This document shows, one piece after another, positions 55,361-62,862 of a stretch of 64,000 nucleotides of DNA. The notes beneath the pieces are model-generated. The model had not been told where the DNA came from and made no database searches. It saw only the letters and a list, made by a program, of their open reading frames with translations. The translations under genes were made by a program, and so were the position numbers. Source of the stretch: CAVQSS01 sp963746605 (GTDB lineage: Bacteria; Desulfobacterota; RBG-13-43-22); the NCBI GenBank assembly GCA_963746605.1, contig CAVVCH010000034.1, forward strand, positions 1-64,000. The letters are read 5' to 3'. Every line of letters starts with the position of its first letter. Position 1 is the first letter of the stretch.

Positions 55361-55462
55361 CTACTTCCCTCTCTTCTTCCGCTGGTGCCGGGTCTTCTTC
55401 ATTAACTTCTTATGCTTGTGTTTCCGCATTTTTTTCCGTCTTTTCTTGACTACACTCCCCAT
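55361..55462 (-). CDS. Very small basic AURKAIP1/COX24-domain protein, ribosome-associated
   Basis: 33 residues, ATG at 55462, stop TAG at 55361, preceded by GAGGAAGCGGAA. MGSVVKKRRKKMRKHKHKKL then MKKTRHQRKKRGK. This extremely basic sequence is the bacterial form of the AURKAIP1/COX24 domain, a tiny ribosomal-protein-like family. It probably binds rRNA in the small subunit. Easily missed by gene callers because of its length. Lies 146 bases ahead of the thiDN start, with a terminator between. Confidence 0.85.
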   Translation of the reverse strand: MGSVVKKRRKKMRKHKHKKLMKKTRHQRKKRGK

Positions 55463-55569
55463 TTCCGCTTCCTCTTCTCCCTTTTTGTCTCCCCTGGAGC
55501 CAGGCAGGTCACTTTATTTGAAATTTGCAATATATCCTAATTATTAAAACCTGGCAAGTAAAATATACG

Positions 55570-55600
55570 CTTGAAATACCGCGAAAAAACACCCCCCCTT
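55570..55600 (+). promoter_or_regulatory. Possible heat-shock (sigma-32-like) promoter for hsp20-lon
   Basis: CTTGAAA at 55570-55576 is the sigma-32 -35 consensus; CCCCCCTT at 55593-55600 resembles the -10 CCCCATNT with a 16-base spacer, at the long end of the allowed range. The downstream genes, hsp20 and lon, are classical heat-shock genes, which supports the call. Confidence 0.45.
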
Positions 55601-55602
55601 CC

Positions 55603-55631
55603 TTTACAAACCCCTGGGCCGATCTTATAAT
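55603..55631 (+). promoter_or_regulatory. Sigma-70 promoter upstream of hsp20
   Basis: TTTACA at 55603-55608 and a perfect TATAAT at 55626-55631, spacer 17 bases. About 110 bases before the hsp20 start. Housekeeping transcription could begin here, with the sigma-32-like boxes just upstream. Confidence 0.7.
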
Positions 55632-55743
55632 ATCTCACAATTAATAAATCTCGGAAGGATTCATCGATTTATTACTTGGAAGGCCCCCTTATTTGCGGGG
55701 ATCCGACCCCAACAACCAACCCAACACAAAAAGGAGAGGCACC

Positions 55744-56160
55744 TTGATAAGCGATTTCAATCGACTCCAACAGCAGATGCGCCGACTCATGGAGGATATG
55801 GTCCACCAGCTCAGTCCCCGTTTTCTGTTGGACCAGCGGGTCTGGTACCCTCAGATGGACATTATGGAAACCCCCCAGGCGTTTGTAATCCTGGCGGATG
55901 CCTCGGGACTTATCAAAAATGAAATCAAGGTTACCATTAAAAAGAACCTGGTTTATCTGTACGGGCGCCGCGAACGCCCTTTCACCCCTGAAACCTTACG
56001 CTTTGTGCAAATGGAAATCGAATACGGTTCCTTTGAACGGGTCTTTCAGTTGCCGGTCCTCATCGATGAAGATAAGATCGAGGCCCATTACCAGGATGGA
56101 CTTTTGTCCATAACGTTACCAAAAAAACCGACGCAAGCCAAAACCATTCCCATCAAATAA
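55744..56160 (+). CDS. Hsp20/alpha-crystallin small heat-shock protein
   Basis: 138 residues from TTG at 55744, with AAAGGAGAGG upstream; a longer frame upstream begins MRGSDPNNQPNTKRRG and looks non-native. Alpha-crystallin domain from about residue 38: YPQMDIMETPQAFVILADAS, NEIKVTIKKNLVYLYGRRER, MEIEYGSFERVFQLPVLIDE and DKIEAHYQDGLLSITLPKKP, with the GLL/ITLPK motif. The C-terminal IPIK is an IxI-type tail for oligomerisation. An ATP-independent holdase, followed 34 bases later by lon, so damaged proteins are held and degraded by one operon. Confidence 0.92.
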   Translation: MISDFNRLQQQMRRLMEDMVHQLSPRFLLDQRVWYPQMDIMETPQAFVILADASGLIKNEIKVTIKKNLVYLYGRRERPFTPETLRFVQMEIEYGSFERVFQLPVLIDEDKIEAHYQDGLLSITLPKKPTQAKTIPIK

Positions 56161-56194
56161 ATTTGGAGGCGTTTTTCATAAAAAGGAGTTTTCT

Positions 56195-58570
56195 ATGGAA
56201 GTCAATGAGACACCATTACCCCTTCAGCCACAGGTAGTCAATATCCCGGAAGAGATTTCTATCTTGCCGGTTATGGACGTGACCCTCTTCCCTAAGATGG
56301 TATTTCCTCTAATGATTTGGGAAAACAACTGGGTTCGACTGGTGGACGAGTCCCTGCTGAAAGACCATATGCTGGGATTGGTCCTGATAAAGGGAAAGGG
56401 TCAGGAGACGTTAACCCCCGATGACCTCTACGGTATTGGAACAGTGGGTTCTATTCTCAAGATGGCCAAGGTCCCCGAGGGCGGCGTGCGGATCATGGTT
56501 CAAGGGTTGACCCGGTTCAAGATCCTTGAAATTACAGCCACCGAACCCTATTTCAAGGCTAAAATTGAGGTCCTGAAGGATGCCCCCGATTCCGGCATGG
56601 AGACCACGGCCCTGGTGAACAATGCCCGTTCCCTCTTCAGCAAGGTCCTGGAGTTATCGCCATACTTACCCTCGGAATTAAGCCTGCTGGCCCAGAGCGT
56701 GGAGGACCCGGGTTCCTTGGCCGATATGATTACCTCAACGCTCAACATTACCAAAGAGGAGAAGCAGGATATCCTGGAGTCCCTGGATGTCAAAGAAAGG
56801 CTGCAAAAAGTCACCGTGATCCTGACCAAGGAGTTGGAGGTCCTGGAATTAGGCAAGAAGATCCAGTCCGAGGTCAAGGAGGGGATCGACAAAAACCAGC
56901 GGGAATATTACCTTCGGGAGCAGCTCAAGGCCATCCAGAGGGAGCTGGGGGAAAAAGATGAGAAGACCCTGGAAGTAGAAGAGTACCGTCAAAAGATCAA
57001 GGACCGCCAATTGCCGCCCGGTGCGGCCAAAGAGGCCGAACGGGAACTGAACCGCCTGGCGCGGATGAACCCGGCCTCACCGGAGTATACGGTGGCCCTT
57101 TCTTATCTGGACTGGATCACGGAGTTGCCCTGGAACGTTCGGACGGAAGATAATCTGGACATCGAGAAAGCCGCCAAGGTACTGGATGAAGACCATTACA
57201 ACCTGGAAAAGGTCAAGAAACGGATCCTGGAATATCTAGCCGTCCGGAAGCTGAAACCGGACATGAAGGGGCCCATACTCTGCTTTGTCGGCCCTCCGGG
57301 CACCGGCAAGACTTCCCTGGGCCGTTCCATTGCCCGGGCGTTGGGACGTAAATTCATCCGCCTCTCCCTGGGCGGGGTCAGGGATGAAGCCGAGATCCGG
57401 GGACACCGGCGCACCTACGTGGGGGCGCTGCCGGGCCGGATTATTCAGGGACTGCGCAAGGCCGGTTCCAACAATCCGGTTTTTATCCTGGATGAAATCG
57501 ACAAGGTAGGCGCCGACTTCCGGGGCGATCCCTCCTCGGCCCTGCTGGAGGTCTTAGACCCGGAGCAAAATTTTTCCTTTTCCGACCACTACCTGGAGGT
57601 GGAATTTGATCTCTCCCAGGTCATGTTCATTACCACCGCCAATATTTTGGACACCATTCCCCCGGCCCTCCGCGACCGCATGGAAGTATTGAACCTTTCG
57701 GGCTACATCGAGGAAGAAAAGGTTCAAATCGCCGAGAGCCATTTGATCCCCAAGCAATTGGGGGAACATGGTTTGACCGACAAGAATTTGGTTTTTGGAA
57801 AAAAGGCTCTTCAGGACATTATCCGGAATTACACCCGGGAGGCCGGGCTTCGTAACCTGGAAAGGGAAATCGCGGCCATCTGCCGCGGTGTGGCCAAGGA
57901 AGTGGCCGAAGGGAAATTGCAGTTTAAAAAGATCGCTCCTCAAGACCTTCATTCCTATTTAGGCCCGGTCAAATTCTTTTCCGAGGTGGCCGACAGAACC
58001 AAAATCCCGGGGGTGTCCACCGGGTTGGCCTGGACCCAGGCCGGAGGGGATATCTTGTTTGTCGAGGCCTCGAAGATGCCCGGCCGACGAACACTGACGC
58101 TGACCGGACAATTAGGGGACGTGATGAAAGAATCCGCCGGAGCGGCTTTGAGCTATGTTCGTTCAAACGCTGAACATATGGGGATTTCCCCGGATTTCTA
58201 TGACAACCATGACCTGCACATCCATGTCCCGGCCGGGGCCATCCCCAAGGATGGGCCATCCGCCGGGGTAGCCATATTAACCGCCCTGACCTCTCTGCTG
58301 ACCGATCGCCCGGTTCGGAGCGACCTGGCCATGACCGGAGAAATTACCCTCCGGGGCCTGGTCCTGCCGGTGGGGGGGATCAAGGAAAAGGTCCTAGCCG
58401 CTAAACGGGCCGGCATCAAGGAGGTGATCCTCCCCCGAAAGAATGAAATGGATCTGGAGGAGATCCAACCGGCCTTGATGAAAGGGCTCAAATTTCATTT
58501 CGTGGATCGGATGGATGAGGTGGTTGGTCTGGCCCTGTGCCGGCAACAAAACAAAGCCTGCAAACGCTAA
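56195..58570 (+). CDS. lon: ATP-dependent protease Lon
   Basis: 791 residues, normal. N-terminal substrate domain (EISILPVMDVTLFPKMVFPL, ILKMAKVPEGGVRIMVQGLT), coiled linker (YYLREQLKAIQRELGEKDEK), AAA+ with Walker A CFVGPPGTGKTSLGRSIARA, Walker B NPVFILDEIDKVGADFRGDP and sensor ITTANILDTIPPALRDRMEV; protease domain with catalytic Ser in IPKDGPSAGVAILTALTSLL and Lys in GGIKEKVLAAKRAGIKEVIL. AAGGAG precedes ATG. Cytoplasmic serine-lysine protease for misfolded and regulatory proteins. A 50-bp palindrome follows the stop. Confidence 0.97.
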   Translation: MEVNETPLPLQPQVVNIPEEISILPVMDVTLFPKMVFPLMIWENNWVRLVDESLLKDHMLGLVLIKGKGQETLTPDDLYGIGTVGSILKMAKVPEGGVRIMVQGLTRFKILEITATEPYFKAKIEVLKDAPDSGMETTALVNNARSLFSKVLELSPYLPSELSLLAQSVEDPGSLADMITSTLNITKEEKQDILESLDVKERLQKVTVILTKELEVLELGKKIQSEVKEGIDKNQREYYLREQLKAIQRELGEKDEKTLEVEEYRQKIKDRQLPPGAAKEAERELNRLARMNPASPEYTVALSYLDWITELPWNVRTEDNLDIEKAAKVLDEDHYNLEKVKKRILEYLAVRKLKPDMKGPILCFVGPPGTGKTSLGRSIARALGRKFIRLSLGGVRDEAEIRGHRRTYVGALPGRIIQGLRKAGSNNPVFILDEIDKVGADFRGDPSSALLEVLDPEQNFSFSDHYLEVEFDLSQVMFITTANILDTIPPALRDRMEVLNLSGYIEEEKVQIAESHLIPKQLGEHGLTDKNLVFGKKALQDIIRNYTREAGLRNLEREIAAICRGVAKEVAEGKLQFKKIAPQDLHSYLGPVKFFSEVADRTKIPGVSTGLAWTQAGGDILFVEASKMPGRRTLTLTGQLGDVMKESAGAALSYVRSNAEHMGISPDFYDNHDLHIHVPAGAIPKDGPSAGVAILTALTSLLTDRPVRSDLAMTGEITLRGLVLPVGGIKEKVLAAKRAGIKEVILPRKNEMDLEEIQPALMKGLKFHFVDRMDEVVGLALCRQQNKACKR

Positions 58571-58616
58571 TTCTTCCGAGAGGGGTCAAACCAGCCTCGA
58601 CTCCCTTTATATCGAG

Positions 58617-58666
58617 GGGGGCGGTGGCTTTAGTCGCCCGGCCGGGCGACTAAAGCCACCGCCCCC
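58617..58666. terminator. Perfect 50-bp palindrome after lon
   Basis: Two 25-base arms without a loop: GGGGGCGGTGGCTTTAGTCG then CCCGG, followed exactly by its reverse complement, then TCTTTT. It begins about 46 bases after the lon stop and can act as terminator. The CGACTAAAGCCACCGCC core is of the REP-like kind and may occur elsewhere in the genome. Confidence 0.8.
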
Positions 58667-58831
58667 TCTTTTCATGCTTTACAAGCGCCAGTCCCATCCG
58701 GGGTGGGGGGACAGTAACTGCATTACCTCCATACCTCTCTGTTAGGAAAAAACTTGCCACCTATCACAGGATGTCCCATAATAATTAATTCTGCCTAGAA
58801 GCTATAAATAATTCGAACAAAAAGGTCCTGG

Positions 58832-59680
58832 ATGAATCTCATTGATCTTCACACCCATTCCAACGCCTCGGACGGCAGTCTGGCTCCCGGGGAATTAGTG
58901 GCTCATGCCGTCCAAAAGGGAGCGGCCGCCATCGCCCTCACCGACCATGATACGGTGGCCGGTCTGTCAGAGGCCCTGCGGGCGGCCGAGGCTTGTCATT
59001 TCGAGCTGGTCCCGGGTCTGGAAATCAGCGCCGACTATAGCGGCGGGGGCATGCATATCCTCGGGTACTTTATCAACCACGCCGATACCTTCTTCCAACA
59101 AGAACTGGAACGTCTTCAAGATGCCCGCCGGGAAAGGAACCCCAAAATCGTCCTTCGTCTGCAGGAGCTGGGCATTCCTATTACCTACGACCAGGTCCTG
59201 GCCCTTTCCGGGGGACAGATCGGTCGGCCGCACATTGCCCAGGCCATGCTGCAAATCGGGGCCGTTCAAAACCTGGACGAAGCCTTCAAGCAGTACCTGA
59301 CCAAAGGCGCCCCGGCCTACGTGGAAAAATTTCGTTTTCTCCCGGACCGGGCCATCGCGTTGATTCGCCAGGCCGGGGGCATTCCGGTTCTGGCCCATCC
59401 ATTTACCTTGAACTGCCCCACCCGGGAACAGCTTCTCCCTCTTCTTCGGGAGTTGAAGGACCAAGGTCTTCAGGGACTGGAATGCCTCTACTCCGAGCAT
59501 ACGCCGGAGCAAACCCGGGACTACCTAGCTTTGGCCGAGAAACTGGACCTGATGGTGACCGGGGGAAGCGATTTTCACGGCCAAAACAAGGAGGGGGTGG
59601 ATATGTTGACCGGCTACGGTTCCCTGCAGATTCCCTATGAAAGGCTTCAGGCCCTAAAGGACCTCAAGGCCTCGCAGTGA
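58832..59680 (+). CDS. PHP-domain phosphoesterase (nucleotide 3',5'-bisphosphatase / RNase AM-like)
   Basis: 282 residues with all PHP metal motifs: IDLHTHSNASDGSLAPGELV, ALTDHDTVAGL, LVPGLEISADYSGGGMHILG, GQIGRPHIAQAML, PVLAHPFTLN and VTGGSDFHGQNKEG. These bind three metals and hydrolyse phosphoesters; the family (YciV/TrpH) acts on pAp-type nucleotides and short 5'-RNA. The stop overlaps a GTG of the next gene (GTGA), so the two are cotranscribed. Confidence 0.88.
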   Translation: MNLIDLHTHSNASDGSLAPGELVAHAVQKGAAAIALTDHDTVAGLSEALRAAEACHFELVPGLEISADYSGGGMHILGYFINHADTFFQQELERLQDARRERNPKIVLRLQELGIPITYDQVLALSGGQIGRPHIAQAMLQIGAVQNLDEAFKQYLTKGAPAYVEKFRFLPDRAIALIRQAGGIPVLAHPFTLNCPTREQLLPLLRELKDQGLQGLECLYSEHTPEQTRDYLALAEKLDLMVTGGSDFHGQNKEGVDMLTGYGSLQIPYERLQALKDLKASQ

Positions 59681-59682
59681 CT

Positions 59683-60573
59683 ATGTCTCTTGCCTTCGAA
59701 CCCTTATCGCTAACCCACCAGGGTCTGGTGGACGATTTTTTCAGACGCTTTCCGCCACAAATTTCGGAATTCACTTTTACCAACCTGTTCATCTGGCGGC
59801 ATTATTATCAGCTCCGGGTGTCCGTGGTGCATGGCTTTTTGACCCTTCTGGGACAGCCCCCGGGATCCGCTCCCTTTTTATTTCCGCCCCATGGGGAAGG
59901 GGATATTCGGACTTGGACACAGACCGTCTTTGAAACCCTGCGCACAGCCGGGCACCGGGTCCGGATAAGCCGCGTCCCGGGTCCGGTGACGGACGAACTG
60001 GCTGCTCTTCCCGGGGTTGAACTGGTCATCGACCGGGACAACAGCGACTATGTCTATCTGACGGAAAACCTGGTCCAACTTTCCGGCAACCGCTACCACT
60101 CCCCAAAAAATCACGTCAATCGGCTTAAGAAAAATAAGGACTGGGACTATTTCCCCCTGACCCCGGAACTGGTTACCGAATGCCTCAATTTACAGGAGGC
60201 CTGGTGCCGGTTACGCCAATGTGAAGAATCGCCCAGTTTACTGAACGAGGAACAGGCCATTGTCGAGGCCTTTAAGCATATCGATTTCCTGCCCTATCGC
60301 GGGGGTGTTATCCGGATCCGGGGAAAAGTGGAGGCCTTCAGCCTGGGAGAAATCCTGAATCCTGAAACGGTAGTCATCCACGTCGAGAAGGCCAACCCGG
60401 AGATTCCCGGGCTGTATGCCTTGATCAACCAGCAATTTCTGGAAAAGGAGTGGCGCACAATCCGCTATGTCAACCGCGAGCAGGACTTGGGAGAACCCGG
60501 TTTAAGGAAGGCCAAGGAGTCGTATCATCCGGACCATCTGGTGGAGAAATTCATCCTCATTTTCCCCGAGTAA
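59683..60573 (+). CDS. DUF2156 (phosphatidylglycerol lysyltransferase C-domain-like) protein
   Basis: About 296 residues. FEPLSLTHQGLVDDFFRRFP, SEFTFTNLFIWRHYYQLRVS, DRDNSDYVYLTENLVQLSGN, YHSPKNHVNRLKKNKDWDYF, GGVIRIRGKVEAFSLGEILN and HVEKANPEIPGLYALINQQF, WRTIRYVNREQDLGEPGLRK, AKESYHPDHLVEKF are those of the GNAT-like DUF2156 family, related to the aminoacyl-tRNA-dependent domain of MprF without its membrane part. Substrate unknown. Start ATG at 59683 or GTG at 59677, the latter overlapping the PHP stop. Confidence 0.85.
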   Translation: MSLAFEPLSLTHQGLVDDFFRRFPPQISEFTFTNLFIWRHYYQLRVSVVHGFLTLLGQPPGSAPFLFPPHGEGDIRTWTQTVFETLRTAGHRVRISRVPGPVTDELAALPGVELVIDRDNSDYVYLTENLVQLSGNRYHSPKNHVNRLKKNKDWDYFPLTPELVTECLNLQEAWCRLRQCEESPSLLNEEQAIVEAFKHIDFLPYRGGVIRIRGKVEAFSLGEILNPETVVIHVEKANPEIPGLYALINQQFLEKEWRTIRYVNREQDLGEPGLRKAKESYHPDHLVEKFILIFPE

Positions 60574-60627
60574 ATCTCTTTTCCGATGGTTAGCCAAATA
60601 ATATTATCCTCATAGACCCTAGTTGAG

Positions 60628-60712
60628 CGTCATTCCCGCGGCGCTTTTGGGCGGGAATCCAGGCCTTTCTCCGGGAACATTGGATCCCCGATAAAGGCCT
60701 TCGGGGATGACG
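60628..60712. repeat. Intergenic inverted repeat of CGTCATTCCCGCG type
   Basis: CGTCATTCCCGCGGCGC, TTTTGGGCGGGAATCCAGG, TGGATCCCCGATAAAGGCC, TTCGGGGATGACG. The outer arms CGTCATTCCCGCG and GGGGATGACG pair, with inner hairpins CCCGCGGCGCTTTTGGGCGGG and CCCCGATAAAGGCCTTCGGGG. Such elements are common between genes in deltaproteobacteria-like genomes. It follows the DUF2156 gene. Confidence 0.7.
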
Positions 60713-60798
60713 AGGGGAGGGGTTAAGCCCTTCCTCACCCAGCCGGCCTATACTGCGATCCTGGGAAAAATTTGAATCCTCGTCTTCCAATATAGGAG

Positions 60799-60918
60799 GT
60801 GGCCGCCGGGGCTTTGCGAAAGGGGCTTGTCTTTTCGGTTCATTCGGACTATTCTAATTTTTTAGTGGAATTGGTCGATCAAGCCGACTGGAAAGACCAG
60901 GGAAAAGGAGTACGCTGA
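60799..60918 (+). CDS. Possible very small protein (39 codons)
   Basis: A frame from GTG near 60799 reads VAAGALRKGLVFSVHSDYSN then FLVELVDQADWKDQGKGVR and stops just before the next ATG. AGGAGG lies directly before the GTG, too close for that start; a TTG five codons later is at a better distance. Balanced composition suggests a real peptide. Its stop is two bases upstream of the next start. Confidence 0.35.
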   Translation: MAAGALRKGLVFSVHSDYSNFLVELVDQADWKDQGKGVR

Positions 60919-60920
60919 TT

Positions 60921-61160
60921 ATGCCAGGTAAAAAAGGAAAACTTATTCATATCGACCGGACCCAGAAACAGGTGGTAGATATCCTGGAACGGTTAAGCGA
61001 TAATAACGAAGATATCAAGGAACTAATCGTCTTTTACATGGACAAGGAGGGGGTCTATCATTCTCTTTCGTCCGACATCAACGATGAAATCTATCTGGCC
61101 GGCATCCTCCATTCCATGGTGAACAATCTCCTCTACGACGCGTCCGAACCTGAAGAATAG
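60921..61160 (+). CDS. Small acidic protein of unknown function
   Basis: 79 residues: MPGKKGKLIHIDRTQKQVVD, ILERLSDNNEDIKELIVFYM, DKEGVYHSLSSDINDEIYLA, GILHSMVNNLLYDASEPEE. AAAAGGAG lies twelve bases upstream. Predicted helix, two strands, helix. No family recognised. Converges on the metallopeptidase gene 12 bases away. Confidence 0.65.
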   Translation: MPGKKGKLIHIDRTQKQVVDILERLSDNNEDIKELIVFYMDKEGVYHSLSSDINDEIYLAGILHSMVNNLLYDASEPEE

Positions 61161-61172
61161 CCGGGAGTGGAA

Positions 61173-61544
61173 TTACTGACCCAGAAATTGGCGATACATT
61201 TTTTCCACATTCCGGCGGGTGACATGGTCCCGATGCATGCGGAAACCGCCCCCGAAGGTTTCAGGGATGTGCATCAGTTCGTGGATAAGGATCTTGATTT
61301 GTTCTTCTTCACTCAACCGTTCATACCCTTCGGTTAAGATTTCAATCACGTAGTGGGCTTCCTGCCCGAGGGCCAATTGCATGACCTTGGGCAGGGCATG
61401 GCAGCGGGCAATGATCCCCTTGCCGGTAGAGCCGTAGCTTCGGACCCCCTTGACCCGCTTCAGGTCGACGTGCTTCATCTTGAGCCGACGGGTAATTTGT
61501 CCTAATTGCCGTTCGATATCCGGAGCTAATTCATAACGAATCAT
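61173..61544 (-). CDS. Putative zinc metallopeptidase (HELMH)
   Basis: About 123 residues from ATG at 61544 with GAGG nine bases upstream; a longer frame to 61604 is less likely. Motif KILIHELMHIPETFGGGFRM is HExxH with a downstream His/Asp region (HRDHVTRRNVEKM). An N-terminal part IERQLGQITRRLKMKHVDLK, VRSYGSTGKGIIARCHALPK recalls the small 'putative metallopeptidase' family found in bacteria and phages. Substrate unknown. Lies 22 bases... downstream side of the polyprenyl synthase gene in the same direction, so likely cotranscribed. Confidence 0.75.
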   Translation of the reverse strand: MIRYELAPDIERQLGQITRRLKMKHVDLKRVKGVRSYGSTGKGIIARCHALPKVMQLALGQEAHYVIEILTEGYERLSEEEQIKILIHELMHIPETFGGGFRMHRDHVTRRNVEKMYRQFLGQ

Positions 61545-61587
61545 ATTTAATAACCTCGCATCGAGGGGATTTTTTCTTACCGTTGAC

Positions 61588-62565
61588 TTACACGCGGCGT
61601 TCAATCACGAAATCCGCCAACTCTTCCAGAACTTGTCGATCCCGTCCCGGGGGGAAAATCTCCAGGGCCTTCAAGGCCCGGCATTTATGCCGCTCAGCCC
61701 GTTCCCGGGTGTATTCCAGCCCCCCATACTTCCGGACCAAATCAAAAACCAGCCGAATATCCTCCTGATCCGGGACCGGCTTTTTCGCTATGGCTTGAAT
61801 GCTTGCCAGCTCATCGCCTGTACACCTACTCAAGGCATGGATCAGCGGTAACGTGATCTTGCCTTCCTTGAAATCATTGGCCACGGTCTTTCCGGTTTCC
61901 TGCTCCGAGGCGATATAGTCGAGCAGATCATCCACCATTTGAAAGGCGATCCCCAGATCCAGACCGTAATCCCTCAGGGCCTGCTCCTCTTTTTCAGGCG
62001 CCCCGCCCCAGATCGCCCCGGTCTGGCAGGCGGCGGAGATCAGGATGGCCGTCTTATTGATCAGAATGCGCCGGTAGGTCTCCTCGGCCACGGCCAGGTC
62101 GTCGGTGTGGATGAGTTCCAGCACCATCCCTTCGGCCATCTGGGTGGTGGTATTGGAAAGAACTTCCAACAACCGCAGCTTTTGGCTTTCTACGGCCAGG
62201 GTAAACGACTTGGACAGGAGAAAATCACCGACCAGTACGGCCGCCGAGTTGCCCCAGACCGTATTGGCCGCCGGCTTGCCCCGACGGGTATCGGCCTTGT
62301 CGATCACGTCATCGTGCAGCAGGGTGGCCGCGTGCAGGTACTCGAATATGGAAGACAGGGTGTAGGCTCGCTCCCCATCATCGCCGCAAAGCCGCGCGCA
62401 GATTACAAAAAGAAGGGCCCGCAGCCGTTTCCCGCCGCCGGTCAGGATGTGCTGATTGACCTCCGCGATCAGGGGAATGTGGGAGCGGAGGTTTTCCATC
62501 AGGCAATAATTAACCTTTTCGATATCCACCTGTAAACATTCTAAAAAATAGCCTTTTGGGCTCAT
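61588..62565 (-). CDS. Polyprenyl (octaprenyl-type) diphosphate synthase
   Basis: About 325 residues from ATG at 62565 (GGAG five bases upstream); the frame extends to 62607. First Asp-rich motif HDDVIDKADTRRGKPAANTV and second MVDDLLDYIASEQETGKTVA, with GGGKRLRALLFVICARLCGD (IPP-binding basic residues) and YLHAATLLHDD. It extends allylic diphosphate with IPP to the long chain used in quinone tails. In an organism with an ETF:quinone oxidoreductase this probably supplies the menaquinone side chain. Confidence 0.92.
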   Translation of the reverse strand: MSPKGYFLECLQVDIEKVNYCLMENLRSHIPLIAEVNQHILTGGGKRLRALLFVICARLCGDDGERAYTLSSIFEYLHAATLLHDDVIDKADTRRGKPAANTVWGNSAAVLVGDFLLSKSFTLAVESQKLRLLEVLSNTTTQMAEGMVLELIHTDDLAVAEETYRRILINKTAILISAACQTGAIWGGAPEKEEQALRDYGLDLGIAFQMVDDLLDYIASEQETGKTVANDFKEGKITLPLIHALSRCTGDELASIQAIAKKPVPDQEDIRLVFDLVRKYGGLEYTRERAERHKCRALKALEIFPPGRDRQVLEELADFVIERRV

Positions 62566-62862
62566 CCTGACTCCAACGTTCCGCTTTGGGAACGGCAATT
62601 TCTCCAATAGTGTTCATAACGAAAAAACACCGTTCTGTCAACTTCAATGATCTTCTTCACAGTCTTGGTCGGGGTGGCGATCCCGACCTGAACCGAGGCC
62701 CGGATAGAGGGCTAAAAGAACCGCTTTTCATCCATTGACAACAGGATTGGGATATGCTGTTCTCTGGCTATCTAATTAATTTCATTTTTATTTTTCCGTT
62801 TACCCTTAATCCGAGAAGAATTGGACACGGCTAAAGGACCTTGGGAAGGTTATCGCCAACTT
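62566..62862. other. Intergenic region between rimO and polyprenyl synthase gene
   Basis: About 300 bases, both flanking genes leftward. Contains a hairpin GGTCGGG...CCCGACC at about 62,668-62,690 that may end the rimO transcript; promoter of the synthase gene should lie to its left. No gene seen. Confidence 0.45.
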
